DNA from: Kineothrix sp. IPX-CK
GTDB lineage: Bacteria > Bacillota > Clostridia > Lachnospirales > Lachnospiraceae
Length of the DNA: 64,000 nucleotides
Reading direction: 5' to 3'
NCBI RefSeq assembly: GCF_039134705.1
Contig: NZ_CP146256.1
Span: 186,001-250,000 of the forward strand
Under the pieces are notes generated by a model that was given only the letters and a program-made list of their open reading frames with translations, was not told the origin of the DNA and did not search any database. Position numbers and translations under genes: made by a program. This document shows positions 37,300 to 46,846 of this stretch, one piece after another. Position 1 is the first letter of the stretch; every line of letters starts with the position of its first letter.

Positions 37300-38388
37300 A
37301 TGGTATCAAGTCAGATAATCAGGACAAGCATTGAGGAATTGCACGCCATTACAAAGGTGGATTTGGGCGTGTTCGATTTGAATGGAGTAGAGGTGGCATC
37401 CACATTCCCGGCGGAAAACCTGGACGCCGGTCTGATAACGGATTTTGCAACATCTCCGGCGGACAGTCAGGTCATCGGAAGCGAACATTTATTGAAAATC
37501 AGGGATGAAGGGGAATTGATGTATGTTCTGGTAGCCAGAGGCAGCGGTGATGAAGCATATATGATAGGTAAGATTGCTGTAAGCCAGATACAGAATTTGA
37601 TTGTGGCATACAAGGAGCGTTTTGATCGTAACAATTTTTTCCAGAATCTTCTGTTGGATAACCTTCTGCTGGTGGATATTTACAATCGGGCAAAGAAGCT
37701 CCATGTGGATGTTACCGTACCCAGGGTAGTTCTGTTGGTAGAAACAAGGACGGAGAGGGATGCGACGGCATCGGAGCTATTGACCGGAATGTTTTCCAGC
37801 CAGTCGGGAGATTATATCACCGCTGTTGATGAGAGCAGCGTGATTCTCATAAAATCACTGAAAAATGGGGAAGGTTACGAAGAAATAGAGCAGATGGCTT
37901 ACACGATAGTAGATATGATGAATATGGAAGCCATGCTGAATGTGAGGGTGGCGTACGGAACTATCGTAAACGAGCTTAAGGATGTTTCAAAGTCCTACAA
38001 GGAAGCAAAAATGGCGCTGGACGTAGGTAAGATTTTCTACGTGGAAAAGCGGGTAGATGCGTATAACACGTTGGGAATCGGAAGATTGATCTATCAGCTT
38101 CCGGTAAATCTGTGCAAGATTTTTATCGAAGAAATATTCAAGGATAAGACTGCTCTGGATTTTGATGAAGAGACGCTTACTACCATCAACAAGTTTTTGG
38201 AGAACAATCTGAACGTATCCGAGACTTCGAGGCAGCTGTTCGTTCACCGCAACACGCTGGTATACCGTATTGAGAAGCTGGAAAAGAGTACCGGTCTCGA
38301 TATCCGTACCTTTGATGATGCGCTTACTTTTAAGATTGCGCTTATGGTAGTAAACTATATGAAATATCTGGACACGCTGCAATATTAA
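37300..38388 (+). CDS. PucR/CdaR-type transcriptional regulator
   Basis: 362 residues. N-terminal sensing region (about 1-130; begins like a sugar-diacid or PAS/GAF-type input), a GGDEF-like middle segment (about 135-240) and a C-terminal PucR-type helix-turn-helix (FLENNLNVSETSRQLFVHRN, near 302-321, then TLVYRIEKLEKSTGLD). This order is that of CdaR (sugar diacid) regulators. The ligand is unknown. The start codon ATG 37300 has GGAAAGG 15 nt upstream, which is long. It is monocistronic and convergent with the AraC gene. Confidence 0.82.
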   Translation: MVSSQIIRTSIEELHAITKVDLGVFDLNGVEVASTFPAENLDAGLITDFATSPADSQVIGSEHLLKIRDEGELMYVLVARGSGDEAYMIGKIAVSQIQNLIVAYKERFDRNNFFQNLLLDNLLLVDIYNRAKKLHVDVTVPRVVLLVETRTERDATASELLTGMFSSQSGDYITAVDESSVILIKSLKNGEGYEEIEQMAYTIVDMMNMEAMLNVRVAYGTIVNELKDVSKSYKEAKMALDVGKIFYVEKRVDAYNTLGIGRLIYQLPVNLCKIFIEEIFKDKTALDFDEETLTTINKFLENNLNVSETSRQLFVHRNTLVYRIEKLEKSTGLDIRTFDDALTFKIALMVVNYMKYLDTLQY

Positions 38389-38395
38389 AATACCA

Positions 38396-38450
38396 GGGTC
38401 AAAAGGTCATGTTTTTCATGCTTGCATGAAAAAACATGACCTTCTGGCCC
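38396..38450. terminator. Long hairpin terminator, bidirectional
   Basis: Arms 38396-38421 and 38424-38450 pair over about 25 bases with a GT wobble and one mismatch, with internal T5/A6 tracts. It closes the PucR-type gene and may protect against read-through from the AraC gene. Its core GGTCAAAAGGTC resembles the tips of the foldback element at 19984. Confidence 0.7.
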
Positions 38451-38517
38451 GCAAAACATGAGAAAGTAGCCCGAATAGGGCGGATTTCGAATGTTTTTAG
38501 GATTAAATTTTATACCC

Positions 38518-38564
38518 CAAATGGCCGTATTGCGAGGCTTTATACCTCGCAATGCGGTCATTTT
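38518..38564. terminator. Hairpin terminator at the end of the AraC gene
   Basis: AAATGGCCGTATTGCGAGG pairs with CCTCGCAATGCGGTCATTT across a 7-nt loop; the + strand continues TTGTCTTTTC. It overlaps the last codons of the minus-strand AraC gene and lies between convergent genes. Confidence 0.65.
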
Positions 38565-39526
38565 GTCTTTTCGGGATAAAGCCATCCTGCATATTCTAGA
38601 ATCGACTGCTTCTCCAGCTTCGCATCTGTGAGTTTCATCTGCTTGCGGTATTCTCTCGGAGACATTTGAAAAACCCGGAAAAAGTATCTGTTAAAGCTGG
38701 ACACAGAATGAAATCCGGTATTCTCAGAAATGCAGAGAACGGATTCTTCCGTACACCGGAGCAGATTGCACGCTTTCATGATACGGGTATTATTCAGATG
38801 TTCCAAGGGAGAAACAGCCATGATCTCATGGAAAACCCTCCGAAAGTGTGTAGGACTGAAATGGCATATGCCCGCAAGAAAGTCAATGGAAATCTGTTGC
38901 ATGTAGCTATTCTCTATATAGTCGAGGGCAGGAGCAATGACGAGAGAATTTTCAGGAGGAAGGGGTTCTCCTTCCCTGCGTGTAGTAAAGCCGCCCTCCA
39001 CGTGTTGAACGCGGTATAGTTCTATATACAGCGATAGGAGCAGGCCCCTGGCGCTGATCTGATAACCGGGCTTCTGCATTTCTAATTCTTTAATGATTCC
39101 CGTAAGCAGGAAATAAATGGAGGGATAATCCTCCTTAGGAAAAATGTATTTGTAGTCGCTGAAGGAATAGGCAGACAAATCGTAGTTATTCCAAGAGCTT
39201 GGAAGCAGATTGCGGAATAGCTCGGCAGGATCCAAAAATAAATAAGACCAATGGCTCTCCGTACCCGGAGAAGAATAGGTGGTGTGAGGGACGTTTCTCG
39301 GAATACAGGTAATATCGCCTGTCTGAAAGGACAGAGATTTACCATTGAATTCCAAGGTGCCGCCGTCGCTGTGGCAGATGCCAATTTCCAGACAGTTATG
39401 GAAGTGAAGCCTGCCGCTTGGAATGTCCGAAATTTTCCAATAATCTCCCGACAAAAGCAGAACGGGAAAGTGCAGCGGAAGATAATAGCTGCGGTATTCT
39501 GTTATCGTATTTTTCGGCTTTGCCAT
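38558..39526 (-). CDS. AraC family regulator with cupin-type sensor domain
   Basis: 322 residues. The N-terminal cupin-like domain (about 20-150; HNCLEIGICHSDGGTL and FQTGDITCIPRNVPHT are the barrel strands) would bind the effector, probably a sugar; the C-terminal AraC double HTH spans about 215-310 (FSPTHFRRVFHEI, FHSVSSFNRYFFRVFQMSP). A GGGG-rich site precedes the ATG. It is divergent from the LplB/LplC/LplA-like transporter operon 225 nt away, so it is the likely activator of that operon. Confidence 0.88.
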   Translation of the reverse strand: MAKPKNTITEYRSYYLPLHFPVLLLSGDYWKISDIPSGRLHFHNCLEIGICHSDGGTLEFNGKSLSFQTGDITCIPRNVPHTTYSSPGTESHWSYLFLDPAELFRNLLPSSWNNYDLSAYSFSDYKYIFPKEDYPSIYFLLTGIIKELEMQKPGYQISARGLLLSLYIELYRVQHVEGGFTTRREGEPLPPENSLVIAPALDYIENSYMQQISIDFLAGICHFSPTHFRRVFHEIMAVSPLEHLNNTRIMKACNLLRCTEESVLCISENTGFHSVSSFNRYFFRVFQMSPREYRKQMKLTDAKLEKQSILEYAGWLYPEKTK

Positions 39527-39751
39527 AATGTTTTTCCCCTTTTAACCAATATCTTTTGGCTATATTCCGGTTATTACCAGTAAAACTATAACATAAATGG
39601 TCATTTTTGCATAGTTTTATCATCCGTATGATTAGAAAAATAAGATAAAATGGACAATAATTATCTCATATAAGAAAACATTACATACAAAGTATACAAT
39701 AGAGTGTACGGCTGAAATAAGAGATGACAAAAGTATCGGGAGGGGTTTTCT

Positions 39752-40702
39752 ATGGCGAAGGAGAAAAAGGGTGCCACGGACATAGCAATTTATAGAAAAA
39801 AGAATTTTCTATATTTCTTTAGAAGAGACTGGCAGCTATATGCGCTGCTCGTTATACCATTCCTCTTTGTAATCGTATTCAAATATCTGCCCTATACGGG
39901 ACTTGTAATTTCCTTCAAGGATTATAAGGTGGCGAAAGGCTTTTGGGATAGTAAGTGGGTGGGATTCGATATTTTTGAAAAAGTATTCACTCACAGAAAT
40001 TTTATTCCTTCTCTTCGAAATACGCTCCTTTTAAATATACTGGATTTGATATTCGGCTTTCCCATGCCGATTATACTGGCTCTTTTGTTAAACGAAATCA
40101 GGGTGAAGTGGTTTAAGAAAATATCTCAGACTATGCTGTATCTGCCTCATTTCCTTTCATGGATCATCATCGGAGCGCTGGGGTACCAGCTATTCGGTTT
40201 AAACAGCGGTGTGATCAACAATATTGCCGAAGCTATGGGAAATAACCGGATTCCCTTTCTCCAGGAGGACACTTGGTGGCTGGTTACCTATGTAGTCATT
40301 GGTGTATGGCAGACGATGGGCTGGGGAACGATTATCTATCTGGCGGCGATTACTTCGGTAAATGCGGAATTATACGAAGCGGCGAGGGTGGACGGTGCCG
40401 GCAGATTCAGGCAGTGTATACACGTTACGCTTCCCTGTATTCGCAGCACTATCGTGGTACTACTCATCATGAATCTGGGCAAGGTGATGGGCGGTTCCTT
40501 CGAAAGGGTGCTGGCGCTGTCGAATATGAAAGCGACGGAATATACTACGACGATTCCCGTACTCGTTTATCAGTGGGGTATCGGCAGCGGCAAATTCAGT
40601 GAATCCACAGCACTTGGCCTGTTCCAGTCCGTAATCGGACTTATACTGGTACTGGCAGCCGACTTCGTAGCTAAAAAGCTTGGCGAAGACGGATTGTTAT
40701 AG
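39752..40702 (+). CDS. Oligosaccharide ABC transporter permease, LplB-like
   Basis: 316-residue binding-protein-dependent permease with six membrane segments and the EAA loop YEAARVDGAGRFRQCIHVTLP (read here as its core EAARVDGA) near residue 210. The opening with RDWQLYALLVIPFL and YTGLVISFKDY is typical of the LplB/YtcP/YesP group, which imports pectin- and xylan-derived oligosaccharides. GGGAGGGG precedes the ATG. First gene of an operon with LplC- and LplA-like genes; no ATPase gene is present. Confidence 0.9.
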   Translation: MAKEKKGATDIAIYRKKNFLYFFRRDWQLYALLVIPFLFVIVFKYLPYTGLVISFKDYKVAKGFWDSKWVGFDIFEKVFTHRNFIPSLRNTLLLNILDLIFGFPMPIILALLLNEIRVKWFKKISQTMLYLPHFLSWIIIGALGYQLFGLNSGVINNIAEAMGNNRIPFLQEDTWWLVTYVVIGVWQTMGWGTIIYLAAITSVNAELYEAARVDGAGRFRQCIHVTLPCIRSTIVVLLIMNLGKVMGGSFERVLALSNMKATEYTTTIPVLVYQWGIGSGKFSESTALGLFQSVIGLILVLAADFVAKKLGEDGLL

Positions 40703-40713
40703 GAGGTGGCATA

Positions 40714-41631
40714 ATGAGCGAACTGGCTATCGTGGCAAAGAACAAAACGCCATGGACGAAAACCAGAATTGTGAATCGAGCATTCGACATATTGTTTTAT
40801 GCGATTATCGCGGCGGTGAGCCTTACCTGTCTGCTCCCCTTTATCCATGTGTTTTCCAAGTCAATCAGCGAAGAAGCATATGTCATTGCGAATAAAGTGT
40901 TGCTTTTGCCAAAGGGGTTCAGCTTAAATGCTTATCAGAAAATATTCTCGGATGCGAGCATTATCCGTTCTCTGTTCGTAACGGTCGTGATGACGCTTAG
41001 CTTTACGGCGATCGGAATGTTTTTAACGGTATGCTCCGCCTATGTGCTGTCCAGGCAGCAGCTGAAGGGACGAAAGCTATTGACCTTCCTGCTCATGGTT
41101 ACCATGTACTTTACTGCGGGAATCATTCCGGATTATATGCTGATGAGCAGCCTGAAAATACTGGATACGTGGTGGTGCCTGATCCTTCCGTTAACCTTCA
41201 GCGCCTATAACTTTTTAATCATGAAGAATTATTTTCAGAACAGCATACCGGATAGTGTGGTGGAATCAGCCTTCATTGACGGGGCTTCCCATGTGAAGAT
41301 ACTTACCAGGATCGTACTGCCGCTGTCAAAGCCAATATTGGCTACCATTGCCTTGTTTTTCGCGGTAGGAAGATGGAACGCATATCAGGATGCATTGTTT
41401 TACATAAAACAAAAAACGGATTTGCGTCCTTTACAGCTCAAGCTTTACTATTTGATCATTTCTGCGACGGAATCTCTGCAGTCAGAGGGAGGGGCAGTGG
41501 GACAGTTAACGAATCCGGAGGTTATTAAAGCCGCGTGCGTTATTTTCGCAACCATACCTATTGTTGTCGTCTATCCCTTTCTTCAGAAATATTTCGTACA
41601 GGGAACGATGATTGGAGCGGTGAAGGGGTGA
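40714..41631 (+). CDS. Oligosaccharide ABC transporter permease, LplC-like
   Basis: 305-residue permease, six membrane segments, of the LplC/YtcP/YesQ group (LPFIHVFSKSISEEAYVIAN near 45, EAA-type loop with ESAFIDGASH near 188). AGGAGGT lies 6 nt upstream of ATG 40714. It pairs with the LplB-like permease 11 nt upstream and the binding lipoprotein 89 nt downstream. Confidence 0.9.
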   Translation: MSELAIVAKNKTPWTKTRIVNRAFDILFYAIIAAVSLTCLLPFIHVFSKSISEEAYVIANKVLLLPKGFSLNAYQKIFSDASIIRSLFVTVVMTLSFTAIGMFLTVCSAYVLSRQQLKGRKLLTFLLMVTMYFTAGIIPDYMLMSSLKILDTWWCLILPLTFSAYNFLIMKNYFQNSIPDSVVESAFIDGASHVKILTRIVLPLSKPILATIALFFAVGRWNAYQDALFYIKQKTDLRPLQLKLYYLIISATESLQSEGGAVGQLTNPEVIKAACVIFATIPIVVVYPFLQKYFVQGTMIGAVKG

Positions 41632-41720
41632 TTCCCCTGGCAAAAAGAAATGACTGAGGCATTTACCCAAGAGGGGTGCAAATAAACAAGAAACTATAAT
41701 GATTTTAAGGAGGATGTGTT

Positions 41721-43412
41721 ATGAAGAGGAGACTCTATCAGAAATTTGTGGCTATGGCACTGACCGGTACTATGGCAATCGGCATGCTGACGGGCTGCGG
41801 GAGCAGTCAGGAAACGGCAGCACCGGCAGAAGAGAGTACTGCAGCGGACAGCGCAAAAAGTGCGGAGAGCACTGAGGCTGCGGACAGTGCAGATGCACAG
41901 GAGCAGGACAGTTCCTCGCCTTATACGGATTATTCCGGCGGCTTTCCCGAGACGGTTACCATTCAAATTCCCGTATATGACAGAGCTTTCGAAGGTTGGA
42001 ACGTGACTGACAACACCTATACCCAGTGGATTCAGAAGGAATTCGGAGATAAATATAACGTAAATGTCGAGTATGTAGCGGTAGGACGTTCTACTGAGGT
42101 TGCAGACTATATGCAGATGCTCAGTGCCGGGAATGCGCCCGACATCATTATGCACTATGATATGCCTCAGGCTGTAAACTATTATTCCGAGGGAGCTATG
42201 CAAGCCCTGGATTTGGACGAAATAGCATATTATGCTCCGACCTACTATGCAAACATGAAGGATACGATTGATACCTACGGTGAGATGGACGGAGAGAATT
42301 ACTTCTTCTTCGCGAACAGGCCTACCTATTATTATAACTGGGTAACCTTGATCCGGCAGGACTGGCTGGATGCGGTAGATGCGGATATGCCTGAGAGCAT
42401 GGAGGAATTGAATGAGGTAGCGGCGAAGTGGAAGGATGCAGGGGTTGGGACTCTGGGAGAGAGACTTCTGATCAATAACTTCACTTATTACTATCCTTTT
42501 ATTGGAAGTTCTGTGGATGAGAAAGAGCTGGCGCTTTATTCCGACCTGGCAGTTGCACCTCTTACATGGTCAGCAACAGAAGCTTATTTGAAGAATTTGA
42601 ACTATCAATATAACAACGGCCTGACCAATCCTGAATTCTATCTGATAGACGACGACGCAAAATGGAAAGCAGACTTTGTTTCAGGAAAAGTAGGCACCTA
42701 TTCCTTCTATATTACCAGCGGTACGGATACGATTTCCAGCCTGCTGGCAAACGATGCTGACGCTAAGGTTTCTGTAATGAATACATGGGCGGGAGTTCCT
42801 GAAGGAAACAACTCATATTATTATGAGTATCCGCCTTACGGTATGATTATGGGAATCAACTCCGATTGTACGGATGAACAAAGAGAAGCAGTCTGGATGT
42901 TCCTCGAATGGATGAGCCAGTCCGATAATCTGTTTAAACTTCAGAACGGTGTAGAGGGAGAATCCTATACGCTGGATGATAATGGATTGGCTATTCCGGT
43001 TGACGGCTATACGGGAGAATGGAAACGCTCCGATAATAATAACAAGGATTACTGGTGTCTTGTCGTAGAAGCTGCGGTATACGATGACGATGAGCTTACT
43101 TATCAGTCGCGTCTCAGAGATCTGGCTCCGTCAGGCTATGAATATCTGATCGCGGATTCCAAGAATTACTTCGATACTTATGCCCAGTACGGCTTAATCA
43201 ATACGGCTTATACGAAGACCATCGAAGCTTCTGCGGAAAATGCAGAAGATTTGAAGAAGCTTTGGCAGGAGCTGTATGTGGATTGTGCAACATGTTCAGA
43301 AGCAGATTTCGATGCGATTTACCAGGAGGCTTGCCAGACCTATCTGGATGCGGGCTATCAGGATATCCTCGATGAGAAGCAGGCATTATACGACGAGGGT
43401 TCCACGAAATAA
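41721..43412 (+). CDS. Oligosaccharide-binding lipoprotein, LplA-like
   Basis: 563-residue family 1 extracellular solute-binding protein. Signal peptide with MLTGC, lipid-bearing Cys26, then a Ser/Ala/Glu linker to about residue 72 and a large two-lobed binding domain. The long size is typical of LplA/YtcQ/YesO-type proteins that bind oligosaccharides rather than monosaccharides. TAAGGAGG precedes the ATG. Terminator downstream. Context (GH105, GH112) suggests that the cargo is an unsaturated rhamnogalacturonan or galactan-derived oligosaccharide. Confidence 0.9.
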   Translation: MKRRLYQKFVAMALTGTMAIGMLTGCGSSQETAAPAEESTAADSAKSAESTEAADSADAQEQDSSSPYTDYSGGFPETVTIQIPVYDRAFEGWNVTDNTYTQWIQKEFGDKYNVNVEYVAVGRSTEVADYMQMLSAGNAPDIIMHYDMPQAVNYYSEGAMQALDLDEIAYYAPTYYANMKDTIDTYGEMDGENYFFFANRPTYYYNWVTLIRQDWLDAVDADMPESMEELNEVAAKWKDAGVGTLGERLLINNFTYYYPFIGSSVDEKELALYSDLAVAPLTWSATEAYLKNLNYQYNNGLTNPEFYLIDDDAKWKADFVSGKVGTYSFYITSGTDTISSLLANDADAKVSVMNTWAGVPEGNNSYYYEYPPYGMIMGINSDCTDEQREAVWMFLEWMSQSDNLFKLQNGVEGESYTLDDNGLAIPVDGYTGEWKRSDNNNKDYWCLVVEAAVYDDDELTYQSRLRDLAPSGYEYLIADSKNYFDTYAQYGLINTAYTKTIEASAENAEDLKKLWQELYVDCATCSEADFDAIYQEACQTYLDAGYQDILDEKQALYDEGSTK

Positions 43413-43440
43413 AAACGTCTTGATAAGCCATTTTTATACG

Positions 43441-43471
43441 GCCCCCAAATAAACCACTATTTGGGGGCTTT
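43441..43471 (+). terminator. Terminator after the LplA-like gene
   Basis: Perfect 11-bp stem GCCCCCAAATA (43441-43451) with TATTTGGGGGC (43458-43468), followed by TTTCAT. Confidence 0.85.
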
Positions 43472-43474
43472 CAT

Positions 43475-43512
43475 ACGAGTGTACTATACTCGTGCGAGTG
43501 TATTATACTCGT
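43475..43512. promoter_or_regulatory. Two tandem 19-bp palindromic repeats, candidate operators
   Basis: ACGAGTGTACTATACTCGT (43475-43493) is followed without gap by GCGAGTGTATTATACTCGT (43494-43512). The copies differ at two positions. Each is a near-perfect palindrome (9-bp arms around a central base, one mismatch) and each contains TATACT, so the second could overlap a -10 element. They lie 28 nt before the GH105 gene, after a terminator. This looks like a dual operator for a repressor not identified in the window. Confidence 0.6.
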
Positions 43513-43540
43513 TAAGAATAGAGGAAAGAGAGGTAGAAAG

Positions 43541-44593
43541 ATGTTAAGGCTCGTGTATGATAAGGAAAGAATCGAGGCGGTAATTGACAGTATTGTCAGA
43601 AGAACGATGAATATGGACCTCACATGGGATTGGCCCTGCGGAGTAGCTTACTACGGTATAAGTGAAGCTTATAAGAAGACTAAGAAAGAAGAATATTTAT
43701 CGCTGTTAAAGGACAGAGTGGACGAACTGATCGATCTCGGACTTCCTAAAGTCTGGACGGTGAACACCTGCGCCATGGGTCACTGCCTGATTACGCTGTA
43801 TCAGGCTTCCAGAGAAGAGAAATACCGCAAGATCATTGACAGCAAGGTAGAATATTTAAGAAATTCTGCTCTCAGATTCGGGGATAATGTGCTCCAGCAT
43901 ACGGTATCAGCGGGCAACGATTTCCCGGAGCAGGCATGGGCGGACACTCTGTTTATGGCAGCTTTCTTTCTCCTCAGAGTAGGTGTGATGGACAAAGACG
44001 AAACGCTGATCGAGGATGCGCTGAACCAATGGTACTGGCATATCAAATATCTTCAGGATCCCAAAACCGGTTTTTATTATCATGGCTACAATAACATCTC
44101 AGGGAATCATATGTCAGGTATCTATTGGGGGCGGGCAAACGCATGGGCTGCCTATACGATGTCACAGGTATCGGGTCAGCTGCCGGAATGTTATCTGTAT
44201 CCTAAATATCTGGACGTAGCGGGCTCTCTGAACGAACAGCTATCGGTACTAAAAACGGTGCAGACGAAGAATGGGCTTTGGAGAACAGTGCTGGACGATG
44301 AGGAGTCCTATGAAGAAATATCCGCCTCTGCCGGAATTGCAGCGGCTATGCTGGAAAGCGGCAATCCCCTCTACTCCAAATACATCAGCAAAGCAATAGA
44401 AGGGCTGCTTTTAAATGTCAGCGAAGAAGGCAGAGTGCTTAACGTATCAGGAGGCACGGCAGTGATGAAGGATGCAGAGGGCTACAGAGGAATCTCGAGA
44501 AGCTGGATACAAGGCTGGGGACAAGGGCTGGCACTGGCATTTTTCTCTGCACTGTTAGTATCCGGTGAGATCGAAAAGGACGGTGCATTATAA
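43541..44593 (+). CDS. Glycoside hydrolase family 105, unsaturated rhamnogalacturonyl/uronyl hydrolase
   Basis: 350-residue (alpha/alpha)6-barrel enzyme that removes the unsaturated uronic acid left by lyases on rhamnogalacturonan fragments. Family marks: DWPCGVAYYGI near 30, FPEQAWADTLFMA with Asp135 in the position of the proposed catalytic Asp of YteR, and IYWGRANAWAAYT near 195. No signal peptide, so it works in the cytoplasm on imported oligosaccharides. AGAGGAAAGAGAGG precedes the ATG. First gene of a unit with GH112 and an isomerase. Confidence 0.88.
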   Translation: MLRLVYDKERIEAVIDSIVRRTMNMDLTWDWPCGVAYYGISEAYKKTKKEEYLSLLKDRVDELIDLGLPKVWTVNTCAMGHCLITLYQASREEKYRKIIDSKVEYLRNSALRFGDNVLQHTVSAGNDFPEQAWADTLFMAAFFLLRVGVMDKDETLIEDALNQWYWHIKYLQDPKTGFYYHGYNNISGNHMSGIYWGRANAWAAYTMSQVSGQLPECYLYPKYLDVAGSLNEQLSVLKTVQTKNGLWRTVLDDEESYEEISASAGIAAAMLESGNPLYSKYISKAIEGLLLNVSEEGRVLNVSGGTAVMKDAEGYRGISRSWIQGWGQGLALAFFSALLVSGEIEKDGAL

Positions 44594-44641
44594 AAGGTGC
44601 CGACAGAAGAATAAAGGCAGAAAGAAAGAGGGATGACAGGC

Positions 44642-46807
44642 ATGGAGGCACAAAAAGGCGGATTTACCCTTCCCGGTGAAGCGGGATATGAAGAATTGAC
44701 ATTGAAAATGGCGAAAAAATGGGGAGCGGACGTTATCAGGGACAGTGACGGAACCGTGCTGTCGGAGAAGATTTTGAAGGCGGGTTACGGTATCTATTCC
44801 ACAATATGTATCATCAGAGATCATAATGAATGGGCGAAGAAAAATATAAATAAGCTGCAGCAGACATTTTTGTGTACGCCTCCGGCGGTGGCCGGGGGAG
44901 AAGAAATGTGTACCGCCGGAATGTCTATCGGACTTCTGGACAGCTTTTTCAAAGAGCAGTTTCGTGTCAATGACAGTGAAGATTCTTTTAAGTATTGGCA
45001 GGTTTATGACAGGACCACTAATGTGCTATTGGATAAGAAGGACTGGATATATAATAAAGATGACGAAAGTGTCATAATTTTAACAGCCATTCCCTGGCAT
45101 AAATATACGGTCAACTTTATGGTATACCGGGTATGGGAAGAGATTTCCATGTATAACCATACCACGAACCATTGGGACAAGGAGCACTTGATGCCCATAG
45201 AGCCTCGATATCCGGAAACGCAGGAATATATGCTTTCATGGATGAAGGACTGGTGCGAGGCTCATCCTGATACGACGGTGGTACGATTTACATCCATGTT
45301 CTACAATTTCGCATGGATATGGGGAAGCAGCGAAAGAAACCGGAATTTATTCAGCGATTGGGGTTCCTATGATTATACTGTAAGCGTGCCGGCTTTGGAT
45401 GCCTTTGCCGAAAAATACGGGTATTTCATGACTGCAGAGGATTTTATCAATAAGGGCAGACTGCACGTTACACATATGCCCCCAGATTCCCGTAAAAGAG
45501 ACTGGATGGATTTCATCAACGACTTTGTCATCAGTTTTGGTAAAAAGCTTATCGATATTGTACACAGCTACGGAAAACAGGCGTATGTTTTCTACGATGA
45601 TAGCTGGGTAGGCATCGAGCCTTATAATGGAAGGTTCCGGGAATTTGGCTTCGACGGCCTGATCAAATGCGTATTCTCCGGGTTCGAAGCAAGGCTTTGT
45701 GCGGGCGTGGAGGTGCCGGTTCATGAGCTGAGGCTTCATCCTTATCTTTTTCCCGTGGGATTGGGCGGAGCCCCGACCTTTATGGATGGAGGAACGCCCG
45801 CTTTGGAGGCGAAACGGTTCTGGAATAACGTACGCAGAGCCTTGCTGCGGGAGCCGGTGGAGAGAATAGGTTTGGGAGGTTACCTCCATTTAGTGGAGAA
45901 CTATCCTGACTTTTCAGATTATATAGAAAAGACAGCGGAAGAATTCCGTCTTATCAAGAGAATTCACCGTTCAGGGAAGCCGTATGTTATAGGAACGAAA
46001 GCCGCGGTATTGCACACATGGGGGAGATACCGCTCATGGACGCTGTCCGGGCATTTTCATGAAACCTCTATGCACGATTTGATACATATCAATGAGGCTT
46101 TATCCGGATTGCCTATAGAGGTATCATTCATTTCTTTTGAGGATGTAAAAAACGGGGCGCTTAACGATGTCGACGTAGTTATAAACGCAGGTTATGCCGG
46201 CAGCGCATGGAGCGGAGCAGAAGCATGGAGAGATGAGGAGATCGTGAGCCTTCTGACAAAATGGGTGTACGAAGGAGGTACCTATCTCGGCGTAAACGAG
46301 CCTTCTGCTGTGGAGGGCTATGATACCTTTTTCCGGATGGCTCATGTGCTGGGCGTGGATAAGGACACCGGCGAACGGGTATGCCATGGCAGATGGGCCT
46401 TTCATAGCGACGGAGAAGGAATACTGCCCGAAGGCGTGTGCATAAGACCTAAAGAGAATCTTTACCTGACGGACGGGATGACCAAGGTTCTTCTGGCCGA
46501 CGGGGATAAGCCCCTTTTGACTCTGCACGAATGCGGAAGAGGAAAGGGAATCTATATGGCAGGCTTCGAGGTGAATTCGATTAATACCCGTATGCTTTAT
46601 CAGCTCATCCGCTACGCCGGAGGGGAAGGAATTACCGGGAAATATATGACGGATAACCCATATACGGAATGCGCCTATTATCCGGAGAGCAGGCAGTTGG
46701 TAATTATTAATAACAGCGGGGAGGAACAGGAGGCAGCTGTGGAGACGGAAGAAGGGGTGAAAAAAGTTGTATTGGAGTCTTACGAGACCCGGTTTGTGAC
46801 ACTGTAA
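44642..46807 (+). CDS. GH112 phosphorylase, probably D-galactosyl-1,4-L-rhamnose phosphorylase
   Basis: 721-residue cytoplasmic phosphorylase of GH112, recognised by the opening GGFTLPGEAGYEELTL and KWGADVIRDSDGT and by FYDDSWVGIEPYNGRF, where Asp319/320 correspond to the catalytic general acid. GH112 enzymes use phosphate to release alpha-galactose 1-phosphate from galacto-N-biose/lacto-N-biose or from galactosyl-beta-1,4-rhamnose. Next to GH105, an oligosaccharide importer and (14 kb away) rhaM, the rhamnose type is favoured, but this is inference. ATG 44642 is 9 nt from AGAGGG; ATG 44633 would touch it. Confidence 0.88.
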   Translation: MEAQKGGFTLPGEAGYEELTLKMAKKWGADVIRDSDGTVLSEKILKAGYGIYSTICIIRDHNEWAKKNINKLQQTFLCTPPAVAGGEEMCTAGMSIGLLDSFFKEQFRVNDSEDSFKYWQVYDRTTNVLLDKKDWIYNKDDESVIILTAIPWHKYTVNFMVYRVWEEISMYNHTTNHWDKEHLMPIEPRYPETQEYMLSWMKDWCEAHPDTTVVRFTSMFYNFAWIWGSSERNRNLFSDWGSYDYTVSVPALDAFAEKYGYFMTAEDFINKGRLHVTHMPPDSRKRDWMDFINDFVISFGKKLIDIVHSYGKQAYVFYDDSWVGIEPYNGRFREFGFDGLIKCVFSGFEARLCAGVEVPVHELRLHPYLFPVGLGGAPTFMDGGTPALEAKRFWNNVRRALLREPVERIGLGGYLHLVENYPDFSDYIEKTAEEFRLIKRIHRSGKPYVIGTKAAVLHTWGRYRSWTLSGHFHETSMHDLIHINEALSGLPIEVSFISFEDVKNGALNDVDVVINAGYAGSAWSGAEAWRDEEIVSLLTKWVYEGGTYLGVNEPSAVEGYDTFFRMAHVLGVDKDTGERVCHGRWAFHSDGEGILPEGVCIRPKENLYLTDGMTKVLLADGDKPLLTLHECGRGKGIYMAGFEVNSINTRMLYQLIRYAGGEGITGKYMTDNPYTECAYYPESRQLVIINNSGEEQEAAVETEEGVKKVVLESYETRFVTL

Positions 46808-46846
46808 CGGACTCGATTTTTTGAAGATGAGAGAAAAGGTGAAAGT

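Noticed and set aside
43475..43512. The two 19-bp repeats as the start of a CRISPR or VNTR
   Set aside because: Only two abutting copies without spacers, palindromic and next to a promoter position; an operator pair is the better reading.
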